A stretch of 64,000 bases of DNA from Alliaria petiolata (taxonomy: Eukaryota > Streptophyta > Magnoliopsida > Brassicales > Brassicaceae), in the NCBI GenBank assembly GCA_020283515.1, contig JAHZTW010000002.1, forward strand, positions 60,158,661 to 60,222,660, in the 5' to 3' direction. Positions 44,920 through 55,637 of this stretch are shown here, piece after piece. The first letter of the stretch is position 1. Every line of letters begins with the position of its first letter. Both the position numbers and the translations under genes were made by a program. The notes below the pieces were generated by a model. It had not been told where the DNA came from and searched no databases. It saw only the letters and a list, made by a program, of their open reading frames with translations.

Positions 44920-45173
44920 GTAACCAAGTGGTGGTGGTCTAGTGGTTTCCACTTGAGGAGAAGTTGCCATGTTGGTCTAGACCAGGGATCGATTTCCCTC
45001 AAGCGTGAAATTGTTAAATCATTCCCACTTGGCCACACGGATATGGGCCTTTGTTTTCGGCCCATTTGAATACCCGGAAAAAGGGTCTATCCATGGGTTG
45101 CACCTCCCCCAGGGATTAGTCTGGACCCCTCCATAGGTCTGGAATTCTCTGAATTATAAAAAAAATAAAAATA
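44920..45173 (+). mobile_element. tRNA-derived SINE, 254 bp
   Basis: A perfect 12-bp target duplication AATAATACGTGT flanks it (44908-44919 and 45174-45185). Near the start are an A-box-like TGGTCTAGTGG and a B-box-like GGATCGATTTCC, the internal RNA polymerase III promoter. The tail is A-rich. Its tRNA-like head resembles plant SINE heads. Confidence 0.88.
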
Positions 45174-45185
45174 AATAATACGTGT

Positions 45186-47292
45186 AATAGTGAATAGTGA
45201 TTTCAAATAATGTTTTATCTATCTCTTGAATAGATGTAGAAAAGAAGTTTAGACGCGCGAGCAACTCATCCCCTCAGCCCTCTTCAGCAAGTGGGCTCAT
45301 TGTTGTTGGGTCTGTATTCCTTTTCTAGGCCCAAAGAAGGAAGTGGAGCATCTTGTTTTCACGTTTAGAGCTAGAAAAGCAGAAAGAATGATCAAATGTA
45401 AGTATCCCCACAAGAATGGGGTTGTTTATTATCGAGCTTGGTCTAACTTTTGTAAGATCTGTAGTAGTGTGCTTTAATTTGATTTTTAGTCTTAATTACC
45501 CGAGGGTGTCCGATTTAAACCATGTAATATGTCTGATTTGGTGAACTGCAATGGAAATATAGCCATATAGTGAATCAATTATCTAGCCGATATTCGATTT
45601 GTGGGTTGTAGTGGATGTCAACAAACATGAATGTACATAAATCTCTGTCCTGGTTCCTTATTGGGAATATCATTAGTAAGAAAATTACTAAAATACTTAC
45701 TAGTATTGATTTACATAAATACGTGTGTGAAATTTTGAAATCAAAATTAATTAAATCTTAATTGAAGAGTTTGGGAGAATGGTTTTGGCGAGAAAAGAAT
45801 TTTAAAGCATTGGAAAGTAAATGTTCAATTTAATGAAGGTACAAGTTATGCATTAAAACACTGGTGGGAGGAAGACAATTAATAGGTGTGCAGGTAGAAG
45901 GGAGATAAAGGGTGCAAATGGTTGCATATTTAGAAGAACAAAATTTGGTAGAATTGAAGATTTTTCCAAAATAGTAGAAAAAAGTTTCAAGTTGAAAAAT
46001 AAACTAATTATAAAGAAAATATGTTCAACTTATTTCTCTACTATTTTGGAGAAGAACTTATTCATGTAAAATTCAATGCAATTTTTTATTTTATTATTTA
46101 TTTTACCAGTATTTTTAGTAACAACCATTTGCATCCAATGTAAATTCGCTGGGATAAAAGTTACAGATTTTTCCAGTTTCGTATGCAATGAGTTTGAAAA
46201 AGAGTGATATTTACTGAACAACATTTATTTCAGGTAATACGGGTTTTACAATTGGTTGGAATATGAAACTCTTCTAATGAAGGTTTCAGAAAAAAAAATT
46301 TGTTGATAAGAAAAAGATCGGGAAGTGTATGCTCGATCTAGGTTAGTACATGGAGAATAATAGAAATGTGAATATGTTTGTCACATTTGTGGATATATGG
46401 TCATTTCGGTTTATAAAGTACTCAGAAGAGTTTCTGTTCTGAAATTTACATACTTTTTTTTTCTCCCTTTGATTAGGGTTGGGCTCTACATCGTATGAGA
46501 AAATAACAACCCAAAAACGTCACACTTTATTTTAGCTAATCTTATCGTATTATAGTAGTATAATCCAAATTTCGAAACTTTGGATAGTCAAAATATATAA
46601 CACCACATCCCCCCCCCACAACACACTAGGATTAGTAATAATAAATATGAATGTTGAATAGGTAGGTGGAGTGAATAAGGTTAACATACACAATTTTTTT
46701 AGGTCCTCCTGCACATAGGTATTTCTTCAAAATTTCTAAAACAATATGGCAACATTGTTAGTGATCCTCTAACACATCCTCTCCTTTATTAATAATTCGA
46801 TAATTGAGTTTGTGCTATGTTTAGTTCATTTAGTTAAGAGTCGTGATTTTTAGTTTAGGTTGTGTTGTTTCGATTTTAGAGTCACAAGTAGGAAGAGACA
46901 CAACTCTTGAGTTGTTGTGTCTGTTTGTTGAACTATTTAACACCTTGTTGTCGTGATGTAAACTACAGTTTTCAAATTCTTCTAAGAAACTGAACAACAC
47001 AGATTACAATCATAATATGTTCTCTTTCTATTACACGACAAGTGTTTTACTTGTTGTGTTCTTTGTAAGGAGAAGCATCAGTTTCTAACAAATCCTATGG
47101 AGGCATGTATATAAATATATATAAGTCTGGTCCGAGACACTTTGAAAAAATTGTCTTCTAAAGGTTATACATTTTCTGATGAATCCTGTCTGGTTGTATA
47201 GAGTGTTGGAAAGCTTGAAACTGAAGTTATGTGACTCACCTCGGCGTCTTGACCGATCTGAGAAATTCACTGTGTCTTAGGAGACGATTGGT
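45186..47292. other. Intergenic interval, no supported gene
   Basis: Mostly AT-rich DNA with a C homopolymer near 46610. ATGATCAAAT/GTAAGT near 45390 could be a first exon, but no continuation was found. Frames at 46030-46224 and 47085-47270 have no family signal. Confidence 0.45.
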
Positions 47293-47297
47293 GATTG

Positions 47298-47574
47298 TCA
47301 AATCGATAATGCAAACTCAAAGAACTTTAAAGAACAACTTTTCTTTATTGATTTAGAAACTCTCTCAAAACTAAATCTTTTATTCTTGAGTTTTATGGAA
47401 CATCTCTCCATAACCTCTTATTTATATAGAATTAAGCTACTCCTTATTCTATTAGAAATAGAAAACTACTCTTTCCTATTTTCTAATGACAATGGAAGAT
47501 TTCATTTTCTCTATCTCTTTAGATTTCCTTATCCTTGAGATAGCTTCTTCTTCAAGTTACAAAATTATCTAACA
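47298..47574 (-). repeat. 3' LTR of the copia element (277 bp)
   Basis: On the minus strand it begins TGTTAGATAATTTTG and ends CGATTTGA. By hand it differs from the other LTR at about 15 positions plus one indel (roughly 94% identity), so the insertion is not very recent. Confidence 0.93.
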
Positions 47575-47587
47575 TTTTCCCCCTTAG
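47575..47587 (-). promoter_or_regulatory. Polypurine tract
   Basis: Minus strand CTAAGGGGGAAAA directly next to the 3' LTR, the priming site for plus-strand synthesis. Confidence 0.85.
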
Positions 47588-49190
47588 TTCCAACTTTAAC
47601 TCTGGGAAACTCGATCTCTTTAACTCCGATGAGGCTTCTCATTTCTTTGAACTTGATCCTGGCTAATGGCTTAGTAAGGATGTCCGCCTTCTGTTCCGGG
47701 CCGGGTACATGTTCCACTTCGATCTGCTCGTTCTCCACGCATTCACATATAAAGTGATACTTCTTGAGAATGTGTTTACTCCTTCCATGAAACACCGGGT
47801 TCTTGGTTAACGATATGGCTGACTTGTTGTCGATCCTTAGTATGATTTTCTCATCTAAACTTTGTATCTCTTTCAACAACTCCTTAAGCCATATAACTTG
47901 TTTTGCGGCTTCCGTGGCTGCCATGAACTCGACTTCACAAGAAGAGAAAGTAACGGTAGGCTGCTTTTGTGACGTCCAAGTGATCGGTGATGACCCCAAG
48001 TAGAACACATGACCTGACGTACTTCTTCCATCATCGACATCGATGTTATGACTGGTATATCACTATAACCGATGATCTCTCTTGATCCGTTTTTCTTGAA
48101 AAACACCCATGTTTTTTGTTCCTCTTACGTATCTCAGAACATGTTTGATGGCTTGGCCGTGTGACTCTCTCGGACTCTGCATGTAATGACTTAGGATTCC
48201 CACTAAAAACGCTAAGTCTGGTCTTGTATGAACAAGATATCTCAAGCAGCCTATTGCTCTTCTATACTCCGTTGCATTGATTTCTGGTTCATCTTCTGCT
48301 TTGGATATCTTTAAGTTCGACTCCATTGGTACATGGGTTGAGTTACACGCATCCATCTTGGTGGCCAAGAGAATTCCATTAGCATATCCTTCTTGTTTGA
48401 TTCTGATTCCATCGTCTCTTTGAATCACTTCAATGCCAAGATAATACGTTAGCTTCCCAAGATCGGACATCTCGAATTTCCTTGACATGCCTTACTTGAA
48501 TTGGTCAATGATTTCCCATGAAGATCATGTCACAAAAAGATCATCAACATAGATTACAACTATCAAGAAATCCCTTTTGTTTTACTAGAGATAAGCAGAG
48601 GTTTCCTTTAAGCATCTCTCAAAGTTCATCCCCTTTAGAACGTGATCGAGTTTCACATTCCAGGCTCTAGGAGCTTGGCATAGACCATATAACGCTTTAT
48701 AGAGTCTATATACTCAATTTTCTTCTCCCTTCTTCACAAAGCATTCAGGTTGACTTACATAGACCACCTCATTTAGATCACCATTCAAGAAAGCAGTCTT
48801 GACGTCTAAATGATGAATCTCCCAACCTCTTGTTGCCGCAAAGGTTATGAGTAGCCATACGGTTTCGATCCGCGCAACTGGTGCAAACGCATCTTCGAAA
48901 TCCACTCCTTGCTGTTGTACATAACCTTTGGCCACGAGTCTTGCTTTATGTTTATTCACCGAGCCATCTGCTTTCTTCTTGATCTTAAAGATCCACTTTA
49001 GCCCTATTGTTTTCACACCATCCGGTTTTTCAACGAGCTACCAAGTCTTGTTTATTACGATAGAGTCTAGCTCACTTTCCATCGCGTCAATCCATTCTTA
49101 TAAGCTCGAGCTTCGAAGTAATTCTCTGGTTCTCCATCTACTGTGAGCAATAACCTCTCACTTTCAAGATCAGCTAGCAGCACATAATCA
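47588..49190 (-). pseudogene. Copia reverse transcriptase and RNase H region, broken
   Basis: Open pieces at 49016-48714 (WIFKIKKKADGSVNKHKARL, LDVKTAFLNGDL), 48488-48063 (LGKLTYYLGIEV, RRAIGCLRYLVHTRPDLAF) and 48008-47588 (EVEFMAATEAAKQVIWLK, HVPGPEQKADILTKPL) are successive parts of the copia polymerase and RNase H. The catalytic YVDD motif is seen at about 48539-48553. A stop directly after it and other frame breaks separate the pieces, so no full protein is encoded. Confidence 0.9.
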
Positions 49191-49194
49191 TTAA

Positions 49195-50208
49195 TAGCCC
49201 TGGGCATTCGGGTATCCGTTCGGATTCGGATCGGGTATATTCGGGTTTTAGTTACTTTGGTTTTAGACCGTAAGCCCCATTCGGGTATTTCGAAATTTTA
49301 GATCGGATTCGGATCGGTTTATGTCGGGTTTAGGTCGGTTATGTACAAAGGGTGAGGAACCGGGAATTACCCGAAAAACGTTCGGTTTTGGGTACATTAA
49401 GTAATTTTTACCCGAAAATACTCATATATTCCTTTCGATTCGGATTCTTTCGGGTATAAATAACCGATCAAGGAAAAAAACCTGAAATCAAAACATTAAG
49501 AACCTAAAAACCGAAGCTGCAGATTAATGAAAAGAACATTCAAAAACTGAAACAAACTAATAAGTCGTAAGGTAGAGTCCAAACTAAAATCCAAAATCTG
49601 TTTTCAAACATCAAACACCAATCTAACATCCAAAATCTGTTTTCAAACATCAAACACCAATCTATCATCCAAAATATGTTTTAAAACATTGAATGAGATG
49701 AATCTAGCCATATTAGAAAGAACTAAGGAAGGAAAGGATCACCATATAACTCGCCCCTGTTGAAAATCAAATAAAATCAAGTTAAACTATGAAGCAAATA
49801 GGAAAGAATCTGATAACATAGAAAGTAGAAATCAGTAGCTAAGAATTGTAAGACTTTGAAAGAAAGATTACAAAGAGAAATTGATGAACTAACTTCTAAG
49901 ACTTTATAAGGAAGATTACAAAGAGAAAGTGATGAACTCGGGAAAGGAGAAAATTGGAGAGAGAGAGGAAGGCGAACAGGCAATCGTCGATGTATTGGAC
50001 GATACTAACAATGGCAATTGATATATTTCATTGGTTATGTTCGGATTCTTAATCGGATATCGGTTAATAATCGAACCGACCGTTTACCCAAAGTTATTAA
50101 GCCTTACGCCCCACTCGGTTAATTCTTTGGATCCGAATCCGATCCGAACCGGTTTTTCAGGTCGCACCTGGGTCGATTCCTCGGGTCCGGATTTTGTGCC
50201 CAGGGCTA
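49195..50208. mobile_element. Non-autonomous hAT element nested in the copia element (1014 bp)
   Basis: The perfect 12-bp terminal repeat TAGCCCTGGGCA is at both ends. Near-identical 8-bp flanks ATCATTAA (49187-49194) and ATCATCAA (50209-50216) are the target duplication. Subterminal zones are TTCGGGTATCCG- and CCGAACC-rich. It has no transposase; a frame at 49777-49983 is not supported. Confidence 0.92.
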
Positions 50209-50216
50209 ATCATCAA

Positions 50217-51630
50217 GATACCTTGGCTTAGTTATTGTGCGGCCATATCTAGTCACCATATATGTTGAGGTTCGGGTTCTTGATTCACCTCGTGATCGTC
50301 GTTTTCTCCTTCTTCCTCATATTTGTTTATGTGATCTTGATTGTTGTTTTGCTCATGCTCATGTCCACCTTCGTCTTCTGTGGGTCCGTAATACGATAAA
50401 GTGAACATCCCCGGTTCTCCATCAGCTTGTCTCGTTATAGGCGTCCTGTCCCATGCTTTCTTCTCATCAAAGACTACGTCTCTCTCCAGTCTTGTCCACA
50501 AAAACAATCGTACCCTTCCCTACGATATCAACATACGATCCATCACCAAACTTCACTTTCCCTTTGATATTTTCATCCAAATTTGAGAAGTAATCTTTGT
50601 TCCCCGTCATGTGATTGTTTGCTCCATTGTCTAGAAACCAAACACTTGTATCGTCGTTGTTAATATCATAGTTTCTTGGAAATAATTTATCTTCATTCAA
50701 AAACACCACCTCATGGACATAAATAGCGTCTTCTTCTTTAGCATCGTTTAGGTTCGCCTCTTGGTGCTCCTTTTGGTCTCTCTGGACATGCTGATATATA
50801 GTGACCCTGCTTGTCACATCTCGAGCATATTATATTAGACCGATCTTTCTCTTTCTTCTGTCTTTGATCACGTCCTCCTGCTTCTCCTCATGTGGTTTGA
50901 GTAGTGGCTCTACCTCGACCCCTGCCTCTACCACCGCAGCCTCTTCCTTTTCCTCTTCCTCAAGAATTTCAATAGTTTCCATGACCACTCTGCTCATTGT
51001 TTGAAAACATAAGTTTTCCTTGGTCCTCCTTTTGAGTTTCTTCCCCTACACGCTCTTCATACGCCTTAACCTCCCAACTATGTCCTCAAACCCCGTCGTA
51101 TTGAGGTCTAGATCATGCTCCAGCGAGGCTACAATGTGTATATACCTGTGTCTTGGAAGACCCTTTAAGAATTTCTTTACCAACTTGGACTCTTCTATGG
51201 TTTCTCCCAACGAGGCTGATTTGGAAGATAGGCCCGATATCTTTCCTGCGAAGTCATCGACTGTGTTGCTGTCCTCCATCTTTAACCTATCGAATTCCGC
51301 CATCAACATCTGAAGTCTTGCTTCTCTTACGCGATCTGCTCCAAGGTGTCGTGATTTGATGGTCTCCCATAGAGCTTTTGATGTGGTTTGTTCTCCTACT
51401 TGTAGGATTACGGTTTCGGGAATGGATTGAAATAGAAGGGCTGTCGCTACATCGTTCTTCTTTAGATCATACGATCCCAGTTCTATTGTTTCCCAGACTT
51501 CATGCACACGCAATAGAACCTTCATTCGCATCGCCCAAACTGTGTAGTTTGTCGATGTCAACATCGGACATTGGATCGATGCGGATCCAAAGTCCTTTGT
51601 TCTCGGTGGTGGAAGTATCGCGTCTCCCAT
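50217..51630 (-). pseudogene. Copia gag and protease region, with integrase deleted
   Basis: 51630-51046 is a 194-residue gag piece starting at a real ATG (MGDAILPPPRTKDFG; TSTNYTVWAMRM; FLKGLPRHRYIHIV). 50817-50467 holds the protease with WFLDNGANNHMTG; the usual catalytic DSG is DNG here. At about 50470-50485 the sequence following GERRSL changes directly to RDVVFDEKKAWD, which normally lies after integrase, so some 400-500 integrase codons are missing. Frameshifts separate gag from protease. Confidence 0.88.
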
Positions 51631-51734
51631 GCTTGGTTACGTGAATCTCCTCTTGCTGTGTTGATCGAGCCTTCTTCCCAAAGCTCGGATCGAGTCTTCC
51701 TCCTTGAAGCTCGGATCGAGTCTTCCTCCTTGAA

Positions 51735-51746
51735 CTCTGATACCAA
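51735..51746 (-). promoter_or_regulatory. Primer binding site
   Basis: Minus strand TTGGTATCAGAG, complementary to the 3' end of initiator tRNA-Met, one base from the 5' LTR. Confidence 0.9.
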
Positions 51747-51747
51747 T

Positions 51748-52025
51748 TCAAATCGATAATGCAAACTCAAAGAACTTTAAAGAACAACTTTTATTTATTG
51801 ATTTAGAAACTCTTTCAAAACTAAATCTCTTATTCTTGAGTCTTATGGAACATCTCTGCATAACCTCTTGTTTATATAGAACTAAACTACTCCTTATTCT
51901 ATTAGAAATAGAAAACTACTCTTTCCTATTTTCTAATGACAATGGAAGATTTCCTTTTTCTCTATCTCTTTAGATTTCTTTATGCTCGAGATAGCTTCTT
52001 CTTCAAGTTACGGAATTATCCAACA
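51748..52025 (-). repeat. 5' LTR of the copia element (278 bp)
   Basis: Minus strand begins TGTTGGATAATTCCG. It should carry the element's promoter; no separate TATA assignment was made. Confidence 0.93.
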
Positions 52026-52030
52026 GATTG

Positions 52031-52525
52031 TGGCGCCACATGGATATAGTTTGAGATTGATAAACTCTGAGTTACCATATGTAGTTTAGTGGTCTCCTCT
52101 TTGCTTCTAAGCTATCGTTTGTTTAATTTGTAGCTAATAAACGATCCAAGTTTTGATCATTGTGGTTTAAAGTTTAAATTTAAAGTTAGGTAACCAGCAA
52201 GCATTTGGGAAAAGGGAATAATAAAGTTTTTTTTTTAATATATAATAAGTTAAATCTTTAAAATAAAATACAAAATAAGACAATACCGAGAGTATTTTTG
52301 GGCAAAAATTTACGTAACCATGGAAATAAAAAGATCCAAAATTGTGTGCGCGTTACGTTGATAGAAACAGAAAGAGAAACCCTAAAAACATTATTTGCAA
52401 TTCATAGTTATTGCTTATGGCGGATAGCGACAGAGACGGCGCCACCGACGAAAACGTCGTAGAAAGCCAAGGCGGCGCCACAAAAGAAACCGAGCAATAG
52501 ATCTTCAATCAACGGTAGTGGAACT
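52031..52525 (+). promoter_or_regulatory. Upstream region and leader of the F-box gene, with a disrupted N-terminal extension
   Basis: An ATG at 52417 opens MADSDRDGATDENVVESQGG and ends at TAG (52498-52500). One base further the frame would run RSSINGSGT into the F-box start at 52526. Either the longer N-terminus was lost by a 1-bp insertion or this is an upstream ORF. Confidence 0.5.
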
Positions 52526-54129
52526 ATGATCAGCTCTATGCCAGATGAGATCCTCCACCATATCCTCTCCTTTCTTCCCATCGATCTCGCGATCACAACT
52601 TCCCTCTTGTCCAGACGATGGAGGCATGTCTGGTGCGAGACACCTTGTCTCGACTTTTATGGATGTAGACGAAAAGTGACGGCTCGAGGGATAGACCAAA
52701 TCCTAACTTCCTACAGGGCTCTGAAAATCACGTGTTTCGATATTTGGTTGCACCGATGTGTTCCTGATCAGCCCCAGATTGATAGGTGGATCGAGTTCGC
52801 TATGTCCCGTAATGTGGAGAAGCTGTTTTTGAACTTCCAGACACGCAAGACTTATAGGTGCAAAGATTCCTTCTATCTTAGTTCCTCATTAGAGCAACTC
52901 ACCGTGCTTTCTGGTTTGATTCCCAGATGCACTGTGTCTTGGAAATCCCTAACGAAATTGACGTTGGGTTGTCGTAATCTGCATGATGAATCTATTGCTA
53001 ATATTCTCTCTGGCTCTCCAATTCTTGAAACCCTGAGATTGTTTGGATGTCGTGTTAAGCGTCTTGATCTGAGTAAATCACCGAGTTTGAGGAGATTGGA
53101 GATTGATCAACGCTTTGGGGCTCGAGGGACAACCGAGATTGTAGCGCCGCACATCCATTACTTGAGTTTGCAATGCACTCATGAGGAACCACCTACTTTA
53201 GTCGATGTCTCCTCTTTGGCCATAGCTAGCCTTGACACTGGAGTACCCCTTCCTTTGAATTCGAAAGCTGAGTTTCTTCAAATAGTGGTGCTAAAGATGC
53301 TAGCAAAACTGCAAAATGTGGAGAGTCTTACTTTTGGGGGAACCCTTCTTAAGGTATACTCCCTCTGTTTCATTATAAAACAAAATTGTTTCAAGTTAAT
53401 TGATGTTATATATTTTCAATGCAAAATTAAATTGTTTTTTTAATGTATCATTAATAAATAACTCATGACCTACGTTTTCATCATTTTGTTAGATTCTAGA
53501 TTCTGTCTCTTGCCGAGCTACGCGGTGTTCCTTTTCTAACACTCAAGGTCCAAACTTTGACTCTTGAAACCAGGTCTGCAAAATCTGTTTTTTTGTGTGC
53601 AAGACCTGTTATTCCTGGTATAGCAAGGTTACTACAAAGTTCACCTGGATTAAAGAAGTTTATAGCACACGCAACATACTTGGGAAATATAGAGGTATTT
53701 TCTCCAGATACCCTTTTTTTTTTCCCCCTTGTATATTAATAAGTAAGACCATGCAAACTAATAACTAAGTAGGAACATTCCACAAAGGCACGAACCATGT
53801 CTTTCACATTTTGTTGGGCTAATCTATGTGTAGGAGTAGGACTGATATTTTGTAAAAATCACCTGTTGAGTAACACTTTTTATGCTCTACAGGATAGGTG
53901 TCTGGAATGCTGTTTGGATTCACAAGGCTTGGATCCGGATCAATGTTGGAGACCAAAATATGAGGAGTTTCCTACCACAGATGAGTTTGGTAGGATTGTA
54001 TATTGTTGTAAGTATGCAACGTCGAAACTCGTGGCTTCGTTCAAGGAAATGGTGCTGAGAAACGTAAAAACACTAGAGACGTTGGTTGTAGGGGTGGACT
54101 ATATGGATCATGATCAAAAAATGGGTTGA
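52526..54129 (+). CDS. F-box/LRR protein
   Basis: Exons 52526-53353, 53500-53694 and 53893-54129 join in frame to 419 residues. The F-box is at the N-terminus (MPDEILHHILSFLPIDLAIT, LLSRRWRHVWCETPCLDF). Leucine-rich repeats of the plant F-box/LRR type follow (SLTKLTLGCRNL, SPILETLRLFGC, SPSLRRLEI). The end (FKEMVLRNVKTLETLVVGVD) matches the C-terminal region of F-box/FBD-like proteins. Such proteins bring substrates to SCF ubiquitin ligases; the substrate is unknown. The ATG at 52526 is the first in this frame. A 5'-truncated tandem copy follows directly. Confidence 0.85.
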
Positions 54130-54187
54130 AGAGTTGCTTTAAAACATTTTCTAACAACAATAATGTCACCGTTGTGCTCAAACGCTT

Positions 54188-55580
54188 GTCTCGACTTTTG
54201 TGGATGTAGACGAAAAGTGACGGCTCGAGGGATAGACCAAACCCTAACTTCCTACAGGGCTCCGAAAATCACGAGTTTCCATCTTTGGTTTGCCCCCACG
54301 TGTCCCTGATAAACCCCAGATTGATAGGTGGATCGAGTTTGCTATGTCCCGTAATGTGGAGAAGCTGACTCTACTGAACTTACCCGTGTCTTATAGTTGC
54401 CAAGATTCCTTCTATCTTAGTTCCTCATTAGAGCAACTCTCTGTGTGTTTTGATGTGATTCCCAGGTGCACTGTGTCTTGGAAATCCCTAAGGATATTGA
54501 CATTGAGTTGTCGTGTGGATGAATCTATTGCTAATATTCTCTATGGCTCTCCAATTCTTGAAACCTTGATATTGATTGGATGTAGCGTTGAGCGTCTTGA
54601 TCTGAGTAAATCACCGAGTTTGAGGAGATTGAAGATTGATCAACGCTTTGGGGGTCGAGGGCCAACCGAGATTGTAGCGCCGCACATCCATTATTTGAGT
54701 TTGGAATGCACTGAGGAACCACCTAGGTTAGTCGATGTCTCCTCTTTGGCCGTAGCTAGCCTTAACATTGGAATACACCTTCCTTTGAATTCGAAAGCTG
54801 ATTTTCTTCAAATAGTGGTGCTAAAGATGCTAGCAAAATTGCAAAATGTGGAGAGTCTTACTTTTGGGGGAAACCCTCTTCAGGTATATATGTGTTTTTT
54901 TTTTTTTTAATGTATCATTAATAAGTAGCTCATCACCACCTTTTCATCGTTTTGTTAATAGATTCTGTCTCTTGCCGCGCTACGCGGTGTTCCTTTCCCA
55001 AGGCTCAAGGTCCAAACTTTGACTCTTGAAACCAGGTTTGCAAGATCTGTTTGTTTTTTTGCAAGACCTGCTATTCATGGTATAGCAATGTTACTACATA
55101 ATTCACCTGGATTAAAGAAGCTTATAGCACACGCAACATACTTGGGCAATATAGAGGTATTTTGACCAGATACCTCTTTTATTTTCTTGTATATATTAAT
55201 AAGTAATACCATGCAAACTAATTATAACTAAGCAGGAACATTCCACAAAGGCACGAACCATGTGTTGGGCTAATCTATGTATAGGACTGATATTTTGTAA
55301 AAATCACCTGTGGTAGTAACACTTTTTATGCTCTACAGGATAGGTGTCTGGAATGCTGTTTGGATTCACAAGGCTTGGATCCGGATCAATGTTGGAGACC
55401 AAAATATGAGGATTTTCCTACCACAGATGAGTTTGGTAGGATTGTATATTGTTGTAAGTATGCAACGTCGAAACTCGTGGCTTAATTCGTTCAAGGAAAT
55501 GGTGCTGAGAAACGTAAAAACACTAGAGACGTTGGTTGTAGGGGTGGACTATATGGATCATGATCAAAAAACGGGTTGAA
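54188..55580 (+). pseudogene. Tandem F-box/LRR copy without F-box
   Basis: It repeats the gene at 52526-54129 from CTTGTCTCGACTTTTGTGG onward, so the first about 40 codons (the F-box) are absent. Exon equivalents are 54188-54883, 54962-55156 and 55339-55580. There is a 1-bp frame change near 54290, and a 4-bp TAAT insertion in exon 3 gives a stop (GTGGCTTAA at 55479-55487). The junction and the repeated 3' flank (54130-54187 like 55580-55637) show unequal recombination. Confidence 0.9.
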
Positions 55581-55637
55581 GAGTTGCTTCAAAACATTTT
55601 CTAACAACAATAATGTCACCGTTGTGCTCAAACGCTT

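Larger units (their letters stand above)
47298..52025 (-). mobile_element. Ty1/copia LTR retrotransposon, integrase-deleted, with a nested hAT
   Basis: Two LTRs in direct orientation and the 5-bp duplication GATTG (47293-47297 and 52026-52030) define the insertion. On the minus strand the order is LTR, primer binding site, gag, protease, remnant after integrase, reverse transcriptase, RNase H, polypurine tract, LTR. The integrase core is absent. A 1014-bp hAT element lies inside. Several stops and frameshifts make it non-autonomous. Confidence 0.95.
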
